Below are positions 43,471 through 57,025 of a stretch of 64,000 nucleotides of DNA, in pieces. A model generated the notes under the pieces. The model was not told where the DNA came from, did no database searches, and saw only the letters and a list, made by a program, of their open reading frames with translations. The stretch is taken from contig NC_034016.1 of assembly GCF_000346465.2 (NCBI RefSeq), positions 2,997,391 to 3,061,390 on the forward strand. Direction: 5' to 3'. Made by a program: the position numbers and the translations under genes. Numbering within the stretch: position 1 is the stretch's first letter; each line of letters starts with the position of its first letter. The stretch is from Prunus persica (Eukaryota; Streptophyta; Magnoliopsida; Rosales; Rosaceae).

Positions 43471-46036
43471 TTTGATTTTGATTATTGTGGATGAGTAAGA
43501 GATTGATACGAATGAAGGTTTTTATATAGATGGTGAGGTGATTGTGTCATAAAATGAAAAATAAAAAACGTTATGTGCATTGGGTGGTGAAGAGGCTGCT
43601 GAGGATAACTCATAATGACTATGATCATGTGATTATTTAACGGCAGGAGAAGTGGATGAGACTCAACTCATCAATTGATGATGCATATATTATTTATAAT
43701 AGAATTTGTGGGAATTAAAATGATTAAACGGATTCCCAATCAATGATATATCAGACAAATTAATGGATAGTTTCTTGTGTTTGTGATGGTTGGTTTGCTT
43801 GCTAGCTAGTGTAGGTTTTCTTTGCTGATTTCAAAAGGGTTGACCATTCATTTGCTTACTGGAAGTTGGTCATTGTATTGAATGAGACCCCTAATTGGAT
43901 GATTAAATTTATGTTTGCTTTATATTTTAATTTTATTTTTCTTTTGGATTTTTAATTATTGAAAAAATATGCTTACCTGTTTAGAGCTAGACAATGACAA
44001 TTTATGATTGTGGGTTTGCTTTGGCACTGTGCTTTTGCATGTCTGCCCGATTCGCTAGAGATTTTGGGCTTTAGTTGGTGCCCTTTAGCCTTCGGTTGCT
44101 ATCTTGGGCTTCCACTTGACGAGAATTCTATAGTGCAGGCCTTATCTAAGCCTCTTGGATGTTTGTTCAGCTCTGTTGTGGTTAATTGGGCTGTGTTTGT
44201 TGCTCGCTGAGTTTTTCTACACTGCGTTCCTTTTTGAACAATATCTCCATAGCTTACAATACATCTTAATGTCGTCTTCTTATAGCTCTGAAACTTCTCC
44301 TAATAACAATCAAAAGAAAATGATGGCTCCAAAATGTTTTCCCTAGCGTGAAAATGTACATTCTTATGACTAGATTGAATTCATCAATCATGTGCTACTT
44401 CTTAACTCCAATTTTCCAAATATTTTACAATGAAAAAGTTACTATAATTTTATTCAAGATACAACTAGCACTGCCAAATTCTACTCAATTTATTGTGATG
44501 TTAATGAACCTATCATGAATTCCATTATGTTGCATAATTTGAAACTGAGATGCTAAATAAGAGAAGACTACATAATTGAATAATAGATTGCACAAACTAT
44601 CAAAGATACGGTCAATGAAACAGACAAGGGAGGAGTTCCGACAAAGCAATTGATCGATTTTAGATCATATCAATGCCAATGTTTATGCGTCTGATTGAGA
44701 ATTCTTGTTGGCTTATTTCATCCTACACATAACAGAATATAGCAGTTTAAACAGTCACATAAGTTGTGTCAATAAGAACCAGGCAGGTCTAATGAACCTG
44801 AAGATTTTGAGGTGAAAATTTCATGCGAACCTGGCCAATAAGCATGCAAATACTTTCGATCATTTTGAGTTGCACATTAGCAGTGTGCCCAGTAACGGCC
44901 ATGGCATTAGGAACCCAAATTTCAGTTGACTACAGGACACAAATGGCTGGCTTCAATAGCAGTAGTCTTGTAATTATGTACTTGAATGCAGAAACAAAAA
45001 AAAGTTACAGTATGTCCTGTTTATTTGCATCATAAATCTTGCATATACATACTTTTGCAATGGGAAAAAAAAAAAGTAGCAAGATAAATTGTTCTCCTCC
45101 CCTACTTAATATCATTTAAACGTGTTGGAAGACATATCACTGAAACAAACAAGACAAACAACCATTCACTCTATCTTAAGATAGATGAGATCATGGAAGA
45201 CATATACTTGGTTGCTGAAAGTAACTACTTAATGATTTGCAGTATGTTAACAGATACTTTGCTCAAGTGCTATATAATATGCAGCAACATGAGTTAATTA
45301 ACCTGATTAATTAGTGCTCTGCAGTAGTTACCAAAGAAATGTTCTTTCTCAGATGCATAAAGCTCATGTTATCAACCAAGATGACAAATGTACATGAGAG
45401 AGAGAGAGAGAGACACAGAGAGAGAGAGAGAGAGAGCAGAGGAATTATCATCGAAGATATGAATCTAATGATAAATGTATGGCTAGAAAAGAAAATGCAG
45501 GGAGACAGATGGTGGTGACTTACTAATAATATCCATTGTGAGAGCAGTGTTATTGGCCTTTAAAGTATTGAGGTGCAGATATTTGAGGAGGAGGAGTTTT
45601 TAACGAAAGTAGCAAAATTTTAGCTCCTCTTTTCAGAATAACAGTTTTTATTAAACTTTTCAACAATAGCGAAAAATAAGAAGGGGCAAGACCTAAGTAG
45701 CAAATCAAAAGTCCTATGCACCCCCTGCTGTAGTTGAAAATTTTCATAAAAAGTGCAGTTGTTAAAAAGAGGGAGAAAATCTTTACAAGTTGAGAGAAAT
45801 TCAGATATGCTCCTAAAACAAAACAAGGAATAGAGCCAAATAAAAAAACAGTGGGAGAACCAAGTGACGGAGCAATAGGTGAAAAACAAAACTTAGAGCA
45901 ATATAAGGCCAAAAGAATGAAGCACAAGCAGTGGAACAAACAATAGTACGTTAAATCCCAAAAAATTGTAAACTAGAATCAGCAACTCACATTGAAATAC
46001 AGCAGCTGTGATGCCTCTTGCTTTGAAAGTGAGGAA
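43471..46036 (-). other. TNL3-EC1b intergenic DNA (inverted copy of 14574-17280)
   Basis: Non-coding, with a GA microsatellite at 45395-45437. The exon-like block lies at about 44830-44928. Open frames at 44004-44210 and 44823-45035 are not supported as genes. Confidence 0.55.
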
Positions 46037-49000
46037 TCATAGGTTAGTCCCAATCACATCGATCTTTTTTCTTTTTCTGGGCCGAGCTTCGTCAACAACA
46101 TCATTTAATTCATCTTGGTCTGCCTCTTTGGAAAGAGCATAGGTATTGCAGAAGAGAGATTTTTGGTGAGAGCTACCACTTCCACTAGGACTAGCCTCCT
46201 CGTCATCATGATGTTGTTGACCTTGTGCATCAGCTGATTTGGTAGGACAAGTAGTAGTGCTCTTGATGATGGATTTGTTCATCATGATCTGGTTGAGTTG
46301 TTCCACATCTTGCTCTTGCACCAAACAAAACCCACACTTCTTCACACAAGATTTTTTGTGTTCCAGCATTATGCCTTGATGAGAATAATAAGTTGTGAAC
46401 AAAAACTTTATCTGACCGCATATCTTCTCAGATTGTATACGAGATGCATAAAGTACCCAAAGGTGATCTGACACAACATCGCCCATAGTAAATTCTTTTG
46501 GAAATACTCCATGTGTCCGCATTCCTTGTGGGGAACAGTTAATTTGAAAATAATGAACATCAGAAAGATCAGCCTGAACTTCAAACACAGCACAAAAAGC
46601 AATTCCCATCCACGTGGTAGGTAGCTCCACAGTTAGGGAATCTCCCAAACTTTGATTACTGAACCACTCTGGAATTTTCCTTCCAGGAGTTAAAATTGTG
46701 AATCCGTAAAGAGGCCTCATAAAACGGAGTACCTGTACCATATACATAGATATATACAAGGTTAGTAAGCTGTAATTATTATTACAGCAAACAACAAAAG
46801 AGAGACAGACAGACAGACAGAGAGAGAACCCGAGGCTGAAGGTATCGCTGTAGCATTTTCAGTATTATACTGTCGCAGCCTTCATTGTCAATCAATACAA
46901 AGCAATTGGCACAATTAAAATGTATTCTGTTGTTTAATGAGCAATTTGACGAAAGATGTGGTAACATTTTTAAGGAAGTGCAATTGGCTATGTTTATATC
47001 CACCAATGAGGTAAGCTTAGAAAGATCTGGCAATTGTTCAAGACTTTGGCACCCATTCACCCAAAATAACTTAAGCTTAGAAAGACATCCAATGCTTGCA
47101 GGAAGGCTAACAAAATTGTTTCCACTAAGACTTAATTTTTCTAAAGAGGACAAGCAACCAATATCACCGGGAAGATCCCCTTCACAAACGCCACAATTAC
47201 TTAGATCCAAATACTTCAAAGAGAATAAACCATCAAGCGAAGCCAACACAAATGCCTTTCTTCCATTTAAGCGGGGGAGGCCCCACCAAAACCTTGATTT
47301 ATTAGGCTGTGATCCACTTCTTCCATCCAAAGATAGATCCCTCAGTTTTTTCAAACCAACAATGCAGCGTGGCAGCTGTCTTATAGCAGTTCCATTCAGA
47401 TGAAGCATATGTAAACACTCCATCTCTCCCATGTTCTCTGGGAATTTGTCAATTTTTGAGCATCCACTCACCTCGAGCTCTGTAAGAGACTTCAAATTAC
47501 AAATTTCACTTGGAAGACCCGCGAGATTTTTGCAATTCTGTAGTGACAGATCAGTAAGGCCAACCAGACATCCTATTGATGAAGATAATTTCTCAATGGA
47601 CATCCCGCTTAAATTAAGCGTTGACAAATTTTTCATTTGCCTTGAAAATTCTGGAATCTTTTTCAATTTTGAGCAATAACCAAGATCCAAGCTTTTAAGA
47701 CATTTGAGATTTGCAATTGACGGGTGAATCTCAACCAAGTTCTTACAAAATTGAAAATCCAACAACTCAAGATTCGGAACGCCACTGAAATCTGGGGTTG
47801 TGGTCAAGTTTTTAGAGCCAAAAAGCTTCATTTTTTTCAAGTTGGGCAAGTCCTGTGCAATTCATAACAATGGTAGAATAGATAATTAGCTCAGATTTAT
47901 TTTAATTTTTAAAACAAAATATTTAAAATAAAATTAAAAACTAATTTCTAGAATGGCATATGGTCACTACTCTTACCTTTCTTCCATCCCAAAGCCGAAC
48001 AAGTTTGCTCTCACGCATCTTAAGTGCAATAAGGAAATTCGGTTGAAAACTTGATGGGAGAAATTTGGAAGGATACCGACTCCATTTGATAATTCTCAAG
48101 GAATTAGGAAGAATTCTGGGGCTTGAAGAAATGATCACATTATCAAATTCAAGAACTTTCAGGTTACACATCTTAGAGAAGGCTTCACAATTCCAATCTG
48201 CCATTTCAAGTCTCGCCATGCGTAAGGCAATGCCTTTAATTTTGTATGTTGCCTGTAATTAAGAATAGTAAAGGAAAAGTTAATTGCACATTTAAGTCAA
48301 ATTTCAAGATAAAAATAAATCATATTTCTTTAAAAACTTAGTATTTTCTACATAATTCTTACTATATTGTTTATGAATACATGAGAGATATCATCACGAT
48401 TGCACAATCGACTTCGTCTACCAGGCTCTTCAGAACACTCCCGACGAACAATTTCCAATGCCATTTCTTGTATCAAATCATGCATCTCAACCGTGTTATT
48501 TGAAATATCAATAGTTAAAAGTGATTTCTGAACAAGAGCATTTATCCCAATATGACCACATAGGCCACAGCAGTCTAGTATTTCAATTACACGCTCCTTG
48601 AACATCCCCTTGTGAAAAAATGCAACATCAAGAAATATATCCTTATTCATCTCATCCAATCCATCGTAACTTATTTTGAGCAAATCAATAATTTCTGACT
48701 TAGGAATTTTCTGCAGCTTATCCAATTCACTTTTCCATTCATATTGATCTCTCTTATACACTAAGCATCCCAAAAGTTTAAGAGCTAGTGGAAGTCCTCT
48801 GGCATAATTTACAAAACCTTTTGACAATTCCAAATAACCTTCCTCAGGCTCATTCTTTTTAAAGGCATTCCGACTAAAGAGCTCAAGAGCATCATCATCA
48901 CCTAATCCCTCTACCTTATATGATACCTGCACATCATGCTTTAACAGCAACCGTTCATCTCTGGTTGTAATAATGATTAAACTCCCCTTACCAAACCAAT

Positions 49001-50048
49001 CCTTTTCACCAGCCAAATTTTCAAGTTGGCTTGATTCACTCACATCATCAAGAATGAGAAGAACCTTTTTATTACACAAGCAATTCTTAATGACAGAGAT
49101 TCCCCACTGTTCATCCCAAACTTGAGTAATTTGATCCTTCAAGATTGGGGAAAGAAGTTGTCTTTGTAGATCAACAAGATTACCACGTTGAAAAACCTCT
49201 CTAACATTAGCAAGAAAGCTGCTAACTTCAAAATGGGTAGAAATGCTATCATAAACTAGCTGAGCAATGGTTGTTTTGCCAATTCCGCCCATCCCCCATA
49301 TCCCTATAAAGCGAACATCATCCGTGGGATGAGCTAAAAGAAAATCTACTTGCTCACGTATAAACTTCATTCCCACTAACTCTGTGGAATCTAATAATTT
49401 GAATCTGTGATGCGCTTTCTCCCACACCCATTCAACAATATATTCAATAAGCTTTCTTTCACACCTACAAAGAGGAAAAGTAAAAAGCATACATAAAGAA
49501 GATATGATGGCTTGCGATCAAATGGCTTACGAAAAAACTTACTCATTCTTTGAATCTATTCCAGATAAATTGGCTACTTCTGTTAAAGCATCTCTCCAGC
49601 TCTTCACCTTATCGATGTCATCCCTAAACCTTTTCTCATGCTCAGCGAAGGCGTCCGCAAAAGTGCCGCTTTGTTTTCTCACATGGGAGGGATCCACATT
49701 ATAAAACACTGGGAGAATTGTGCCCTTGGATTTCATGCATTGGAGAATCTCTGTAAGTTCATCCAAGCACCAGGTAGAAGAAGCATATTTTGGGGAGAGA
49801 ACAACGATTGCAAGCATCGATTCTTGGATTGCGTTGAAGAGCCCTGACGAAATAGCTGTCCCTCTTTCAAGCTTTGGATCATCCTTGAATGTTTTAATGC
49901 CCCTGAGCTGCAATTCGTGGTATAAATGGGATACAAAGCTATTTCGAGTGTCCTCACCCCTGAAACTCAAAAACACATCGTGGTTCGGTTGAGGAGGAGA
50001 CTGATCAGGTGAAGGAAAGGCAGAGTCTCTTTGGGTGCTCAATGCCAT
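46037..50048 (-). CDS. TNL3: intact TIR-NB-ARC-LRR-C-JID immune receptor
   Basis: Five exons on the minus strand: 50048-49543, 49464-48363, 48252-47977, 47852-46830, 46732-46037. All junctions are GT-AG with matching phase, giving 1200 residues, a normal TNL length. The ATG at 50048 is chosen; the GTG at 50075 is only an in-frame extension. The TIR has [13 protein letters not shown] and WCLDEL. The NB-ARC has [33 protein letters not shown] and VEMHDLIQ. Exons 3-4 hold the LRRs with many Cys-Lys-Asn-Leu type repeats. Exon 5 has the C-JID ([19 protein letters not shown]) and ends in a basic segment RPRKRKK that could be a nuclear localisation signal. No stop or frameshift was found. It should act as an intracellular NADase-type immune receptor; the recognised effector cannot be told. 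A Copia fragment begins 715 bp upstream of the start. Confidence 0.92.
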
Positions 50049-50763
50049 TTGGCAATCTGCTGCTGCTGTAAACACCCAATGAAAATAAGCCTTTTGTTAA
50101 CTAAATAGAAAGATGATGAGAAACGGCAAAAAAGAAAAGGATTATAATTTAAACCAGAGGAGAAATAAGGACGATGAGGAAACAAGTTTCAGACGCAAAG
50201 AAGGAAACAACAAGAGAGAAACAGAGAGAACTGGGAAACTAATATATGTTTTGTATTTCAACAGAGAGAAACAGAGGAATTCAACATATAAACATTAGAA
50301 GGAACAAAAATACATTTAAAACAAAAATATAATGCAGAAATTAATGTTTTACTTGAACAAAACAGAAATGTGGACGAAGCAAGCCAACAAGTTTAGCTTA
50401 GTGTTACCTCAACACCGAAAAAATTACAGAGCCAGAGAATTTGTAAGACCAGCAAGCCAACCAGAACCTCACAAAATATACAACTTCTCAAGATCAGCCA
50501 AGAAACCGACAAGAAGAAACAAAGCTAGCAGCCTCAGAAAAGAGAGAGACTTGGAAACCGTGTAGTGGTGAGCACGCGGTTTCTCTTTTCACCAATGAGA
50601 GTCATTTCTTTTTCTTTTTTCTTTTTTATGAAAGAGGGAGGAAGAACCCCATAAAAGAAAGCGACATGATTCTTTTGCTTTTCAATGAGTGCTTTCTTTT
50701 GATTGGATGGTTGCTTTCTTGGTAAAACTGTTGTGAGATTTAATTCAAGGAAAGAATAGAAAC
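50049..50763 (-). promoter_or_regulatory. TNL3 upstream region, cut short by a Copia LTR
   Basis: Matches TNL1 upstream DNA (about 6470-6977) and TNL2 (34490-35107). The homology stops at TTTCCTTGAATTAAAT near 50750; beyond it is the Copia LTR piece. Confidence 0.55.
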
Positions 50764-53612
50764 TATTACATTTGCTGCTGCATACTTGGACTTTGATCCA
50801 AATCTGCCTTTTAAACGAAGAATAGAAACTTCTTTGTTCTAATTACATTTAAGCAATCACACTTATAAACCAACACTCCCTTCTAAGTGTTGTGCTGAAA
50901 TGACTCCTAGAGCTTTCCTCAGATATTCAAATCGATCTCTTGCCAAAGGCTTGGTGAAAATGTCAGCAAGTTGCTCTTCAGTTTTGCAATATAGTAGATC
51001 AATCTCACCATCTTGAAGTGCATCTCGAATGAAATGAAACCTTCGATTGATATGTCTGGTTTTGTGATGATGAATTGGATTCTTCGATATAGCAATAGCT
51101 GAAGTATTATCACATAGCAATTTAGTTGCTTCTACTTGCTCTTCCCCAAAGTCTGATAATACAAACTCAGCCAAATAGCTTGTGTAGTAGCTTCTGCTGC
51201 ACTCATATACTCAGCCTCTGCAGTTGAAAGAGCAACACTGCTTTACTTGATTGAAGCCCAAGAAAACACACCTGATCCCAAATTAAATGCATAGCCAGAT
51301 GTGCTTCTCATGTCATCCTCACTTCCACTCCAATCACTATCACAGTAACCTATTAGCACTGCCCCTTTTCCCTTGTCATACCAATTCCATAATTTATAGT
51401 ACCTTGAATGTATCTGAGCACCTTCTTTGCTGTTCCCATGTGCTTCTTGGTTGGATTATGCATGAATCTAGCCAAGAGGCTTGCTACAAACATGAAATCT
51501 GGTCTGGTTGCAGTCAGGTAGAGCAAACTCCCCACCATTTGCCTATACAAAGTTTCATTTGCTAGATCACTTCCATCCATTTTTGACAATTTTTCATTCA
51601 CAGCCAGTGGTGTTGCAACAGGCTTGCAATCCTTGAGTCCAAACTTGTCAAGCAAAGTCTTTACATACTTCTTTTGGTGTAAGAAGATGCAGGTATCAGT
51701 TTGTAGAACTCCAAGGTCAAGGAAGTGATGAAGCAATCCTAGGTCATTCATCTCATATTGCCTCATCATCTCATTCTTGAATTCAGCCATAATTTCTTTT
51801 GAGCTCCCTGTGTAGATAATATCATCTACATATAGTGACACAATGAGAATACCACTTGTAGACATCTTAGTGTACAATGTAGCTTCACTTGGACTCCTAT
51901 AAAAACCAGTTTTAGTAAAGTTGGTGTTTATCTCTTCATACCAAACTCTTGGAGCTTGTTTCAAACCATGTAAGGCCTTATCTTCACTTCCTTGTATCAC
52001 AAAACCAGATGGTTGATCCACATACACTTCTTCTTTCAGCACTCCATTAAGAAATGCTGACTTTACATCCAACTGAAATAGCTTCCAATTTCTCTGTGCA
52101 GCTAAAGCCACCAAGGTTCTCACAGTATCAAGTCTTGCCACTGGTGCAAAGGTCTCATTGAAGTCTATTCCAGGCTTCTGAGAATAACCCTTTGCCACCA
52201 GCCGTGCCTTGTTCTTCTGCACAGATCCATCCAAGTTCAGTTTTGTCTTATAGACCCATTTAACACCAATAATTGGTTTGTCAGATGGTCTATTCACAAG
52301 TTCCCAAGTGTTATTTTTGTTTATCATCAGAATTTCATCTTCCATAGCTTTCTTCTAGGAATCATCCTTTGCTGCTTCTTCAAAACTCTCTGGTTCTATG
52401 ATGCACATATTGCATTTCTCATAGATTTTTGCAATGCTTTTGTACTTGCGAGGTGTGTGATCAAAATCTTGGGAGCTTGGCATTCTTTCTTGATCACTAG
52501 ATTCAGTACTAGTGCCAAATATTTCACCTTCTTCACCTTGTACTTCAGGATTACTGCTGTTTTCTTCTTGTCCTTGGTTACTTGCAGTTATTTCAGCAAT
52601 TGGAACCTTCACACTTCTTTCTTTCTGTGTTTTCCATTCCCAACATACATCTTCATTGAACACAACATCTCTAGACACAATTATCTTTCCAGATTCAGGA
52701 CTATAAAGTCTATACCCCTTTTCACAGCTTCCATAGCCTAAGAAAATACCTCTTGCTTATCAAATCTAGCTTCTGCCTTTGTTGACTCGGAATATGAGCA
52801 TAGCACAATGAACCAAACTCTTTCAGATGCTTAAATCCAGGCTTTCTTCCACTATAAGCTTCAAATGGTGTTCTCTTATTCAAAGCTTTGGTTAGACACC
52901 TATTCAAAATATAAACTGATGTATTAACTGCTTCAGCCCAAAAATCAAGAGGGATCTTCTTCTCTAGTAACAAACACTTTGCCATTTCCACAATAGTTCT
53001 GTTCTTTCTCTCTGCTACACCATTTTGCTGTGGTGTATATGGAGTTGTTAGCTGCCTTTCTATGCCTATATCTGCACAGAACCTATCAAATTCTATTGAG
53101 GTGTATTCTCCTCCTCGATCACTTCTAAGCTTCTTTAATTTATAGCCACTCTGCAATTCCACAATAGCTTTGAATCTCTTGAATACACTCAGTGTCTCAG
53201 ACTTTTGTCTTAAGAAATAAACCCAATACATTCTTGTGTTATCATCTATGAAAGTGAGAAAGTATCGATTTCCAGCTTTTGTAGTTGTTTGCATTGGACC
53301 ACAGATATCACTGTGTACAAGCTCTAGAGGAGTTGATGCTCTAGTAGTAGCTTCCTTTGGAAATGACTCTCTGCACTGTTTGCCTAGAATACAACCCTCA
53401 CATACTTCTGTAATAGCTGTAATTTCTGGCAATCCCACAACCATTTCTTGCCCTTGTAGTAATTTCAGACTACTCATATTTAGATGCCCCAGTCTTCTAT
53501 GCCATATTGCAGTAGAGTGACAAACACTTGACTTGTAGGCAAGATGTATTTCAGCCTGCAATTTCATTGGAAAACTTCGATTTCCTCTCATTTGTATCCT
53601 TGCAATCAAATT
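50764..53612 (-). mobile_element. Copia retrotransposon: decayed pol with a truncated 3' LTR
   Basis: Read on minus. It begins inside the GAG-pre-integrase domain (ARIQMRGNRSFPM, HRRLGHLNMSSL). The integrase follows with its DDE residues (HSDICGP, LRSDRGGEY, PQQNGVAERKNR) at 53609-52722. A linker (52678-52355) leads to the reverse transcriptase (52345-51353; [32 protein letters not shown]) and an RNase H region (51174-50863; LLCDNTSAIAISKNPIHHHK). Frames break near 52700, at a TAG at about 52348 and near 51260. The LTR is only 112 bp (50875-50764). gag, protease and 5' LTR are not here; the 5' LTR is at 42361. Not able to move on its own. Confidence 0.9.
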
Positions 53613-54339
53613 AGACTAAATGATTAGAATAATCAGTTTCTATCGAATTCTATATGGCCTATCATGAATGCATAGTTTTTGTTTTTCAAGTTTACCCTCT
53701 TTGAATGTAATTATTTTTTCCCAATAAGAAAAAGGGTAATGTCATCGCCTTCTTCCATAATTAAAAAACAATTATTTAAAAATTGAAAAGAAAAAAAAAA
53801 CTAAGTCTTTCTCCCTTCGTCTTCCTCTTCCGCGTCAAGCCCCCACCCCACCACCCCAAAACCCATGTAGAAAAAATAAAACAGAGACACCCATCTCATG
53901 CAGCCAAGGCTGCCATGCCATATAATGAAGAAAAAAACAAACCCAAATCCTAAATTTCATATCATAAAAACAAACTGCACCAAATAAATCAACTGCTATT
54001 GGGTGAGTGTGGCACGGCAAAAGGACTATTTTTTTCAACCAAATTCCAAAGATTATTCGGAAGAGAAAAATTGGGTTCAATTGTAAAAATATTTTCTGAT
54101 ACATTCCTTCGATATATATTGGAATTTATTTCAGTAGTAATAGAAATAAAAATGGGGCCGCGCCGCGCCTCCACCAAGAATGGGGTGGGTTTGGGCTGAG
54201 ACAGTTGGAGAAGGGAAGAGGCTGAGACAAGTTGGATCAGAGAAGAAGGCCTGGGTTTGTTGGTGGGGTTAGTTGGGTGTGGGTTGCGGTGGGTGTGTGG
54301 CTAGGGTATGGTCGAGTGGGGTGGCTTGGTGGGTGTGGG
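53613..54339 (+). other. Non-coding DNA, sister of 17876-18599
   Basis: Collinear and nearly identical to 17876-18599. Its left end is the right junction of the inversion. No gene. Confidence 0.65.
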
Positions 54340-55272
54340 TACTGGCGGACTCAAGAATTGTTTAACAGAAGTGTAATTTTGATAGGCTAAAAACTTTATA
54401 ATAAAAAAAAATATTGACAACTAAATATCATTATAATTGAAACATTAAGGGTCTTAGGCTATGATTATGACTAATTGACTATAGTATATCAATTAATATA
54501 GAAATCAATATCAAATCATCAATTAATCTAATGAAAATCAGTATCAAATTATTAATGAAATAATCAAATCATAATTGATTGTAACTCGACTTGTGAGTCG
54601 CACAACCTCTTCATTCTGAGTTTGCTACTAATCATATGAATACAACAGAGAGAGCAAATTAGAAAAAAAAAATTAAGAAAATATTTAAAACAAAAACAAA
54701 TTTCGCCTTTGCTCAAGAAGAAGAAAAAAAAAAAAAAAGCATCAAACTTACTTTGGAGTTGTGCAATTGGTGTTTGTTCCCTAACAAAAACGGTTGCTCA
54801 AAATTGGTGTTAATCCTTTATCCTCCCAATCCCACATAAATAAGGAGTTGTGCAATGTAAGAGTTTTCTTTTCCTTTTTTTTTAAAAAAATTTAAAAATC
54901 CTTGTTTAAAAAGAAGAACAACAAAAGCTTGTTAAAGCCTCTTTCTGAATAGCCTTTTATCATGTTTTAAGTAGCCCATATCAGAGTTTGTTAAAGCCTA
55001 CGTTCAGTGCAAGTCCAGTTTCCTGATTTTTATTTATTTATTTATTTTTAACTCTGGTCTAAAATGACATCGTTTTGGCTAGGATTTTTATTTTATTTTA
55101 TTTTATTTTATTTATATAAAAAAAAACCTTAGTTTTGGTTGATGTAATTCATCGAACAGGTTGAGTGCACCACCCAACCTCACCAAAGAGGCAAGATGTA
55201 GCGCCTGCAGAGGCTTTTCGGGCGAGGGGAGGTGCAGCTGCACCTCCTTGCGCCTTAATAGATCCGACACTA
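54340..55272. mobile_element. Non-autonomous hAT-like element (933 bp), copy 2
   Basis: Same ends as 18600-19506 and the same flanking GGTGTGGG (54332-54339, 55273-55280). The small length difference comes from homopolymer and short indel changes since the duplication. Confidence 0.7.
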
Positions 55273-55280
55273 GGTGTGGG

Positions 55281-55774
55281 GTAGGGGGGTGGGAAGAGGG
55301 CCGTTGATGAATAAAGTGGGAGGAACTTAACGGGGAAGGAGGAAGACAGAGAGACTTAATTTACTATGTGTAATCAATTAATTAAATATATTTTTATTTT
55401 ATTAATACATTTAATAAGGGTAAACTTTAAAAACAAAAGTTAGATTGTCCCGAGGGCGGGTCTCCGTCGGGTATGGGGAGGGGATGGTATTGGCGTCCCC
55501 ATCCCCAAACCCGACCTGAACATATATATGTTTATATTTAAATAAATAAATACATAATTATAATGTTTATGTTTAACCCTAAGTTAACATCCCTCTCCTA
55601 ATTCTTCATAATCTTCTCTGGAATTTTCATATTGATGTGATTTTGAATAGTTGAGTTGAGCTTTATAGTTAATTTGGATGTGTTGAATGATAATTTAATA
55701 TGAAACTTAATGTTAAAATGTATGATAAATATTTTTTATGCAAAAAAAATTGGGGATTCGGGGTGGGTATGAGA
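55281..55774. other. Non-coding repeat-rich DNA, sister of 19515-20012
   Basis: No gene seen. Confidence 0.4.
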
Positions 55775-56170
55775 GATAGTCCCCCAACGGGGATGGGGGC
55801 AGGGATTTTCCGAAACCTATTAACGAGGATGGGTTCGAGGATGGGGGCAGGGATGGAGAGTGGGAACGGAGATGGTATTGTCATACCTGGCCCCTACCCA
55901 ACCCGTTGCCATCCCTAGTCTAAACTGCAGGGCATAAGGATTTCTTATACACACAATTATGATGCCGTGGGTATGGGGGATAGTCCCCCAACGGGGACGG
56001 GGATTTCCCGAAACCTATTTACGAGGATGGGTTCGGGGATGGGAGCTGGGATGGAGAGCGGGAACGGAGATGGTATTGTCATACTTGGCCCCTACCCAAC
56101 CCGTTGCCATCCCTAGTCTAAACTACAGAGAATGAGGATTTCTTATACACACAATTATGATGCCGTGGGT
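55775..56170. repeat. Tandem duplication of a 204-bp G-rich unit, copy 2
   Basis: GTCCCCCAACG recurs at 55779 and 55983, the same period as at 20017/20221. Confidence 0.75.
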
Positions 56171-56258
56171 ATTTGAACCTAAGACCTCTGGTCTGCAAGT
56201 CAATGCCCTTTTCCACTGTGCTAGACCCCGTTGGCAGAATGCAACCTAATAGTTTCAT
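56120..56258 (-). repeat. tRNA-derived SINE-like repeat, copy 3
   Basis: Sister of 20357-20496, with a cleaner A-box-like TAGCACAGTGG on the minus strand and the B-box-like GGTTCAAATAC. Confidence 0.4.
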
Positions 56259-56888
56259 TGATGTAGGACGAAATATGAGTCAGTTATGATGTGAAAATTT
56301 AATTAAAATAAAGTGGCTCAAGGTTGGAAGGAAATCATGCAAGAGAGGAAACTTCCAATTAAATGTCAATTATTGCGCTAGGAAAAGAAGAAAGGCGTAT
56401 TGTTGAGATTTTCTAATTGATTGAGGAAGTTTGAAGCAATTATGGTTCTGTCAAGATTTGTATTTAATTTAATGTTTAATTTTATATTTTGAAGAATAAA
56501 TTATCTATTAGGATATTATTTTCCTAATATGATTTTTATTATTTTCCAGTTAGCTAAGTTTAGGAATATTCTAGAACCTAGAGTTTCCTATGGTTTTAAG
56601 GTTTCTTTGTTTTCTATTTAAGCTAACTCATGGAGTTGTATTTGAAGTTTGTTCATCTTATTTTCAATCAATATATTTGAGGTTTACTCAATTTTTATAG
56701 TGGATTCCAGTTTGTTGGTGGATTCCGACATTGTTACTTGTAGGGTTATCATTCGATCTCCTTATCCCTTATATCTCGCTGCGTCAGTTGGTATCAGAGC
56801 AGGTTTTTCCTGACTCGAGATGCCTCCAATGGCTCGTCCAAATGAAGAAGATATCACCCATGGAGACGGGAAACCAATCACTCTTAGA
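56259..56888 (+). mobile_element. LTR retrotransposon remnant with primer-binding site, copy 2
   Basis: Sister of 20497-21125; primer-binding site TGGTATCAGAGC at 56789-56800. Confidence 0.55.
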
Positions 56889-56889
56889 G

Positions 56890-57025
56890 AACTGTAGGGC
56901 ATGAGGATTTCTCTCTCACACACAACTATGATGCTATGAGGATTTGAACTTGAGACCTCTAGTCTGCAAATCAAGGCCCTTTTTCCACTAGGTTAGACCC
57001 CGTTGGTAGAACGCAACCTAATAGT
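56890..57025 (-). repeat. tRNA-derived SINE-like repeat, copy 4
   Basis: Sister of 21128-21262. Confidence 0.4.

Noticed and set aside
44004..44210. 68-residue frame between EC1b and TNL3
   Set aside because: No start context or domain, and the corresponding DNA in the sister copy does not keep the frame.
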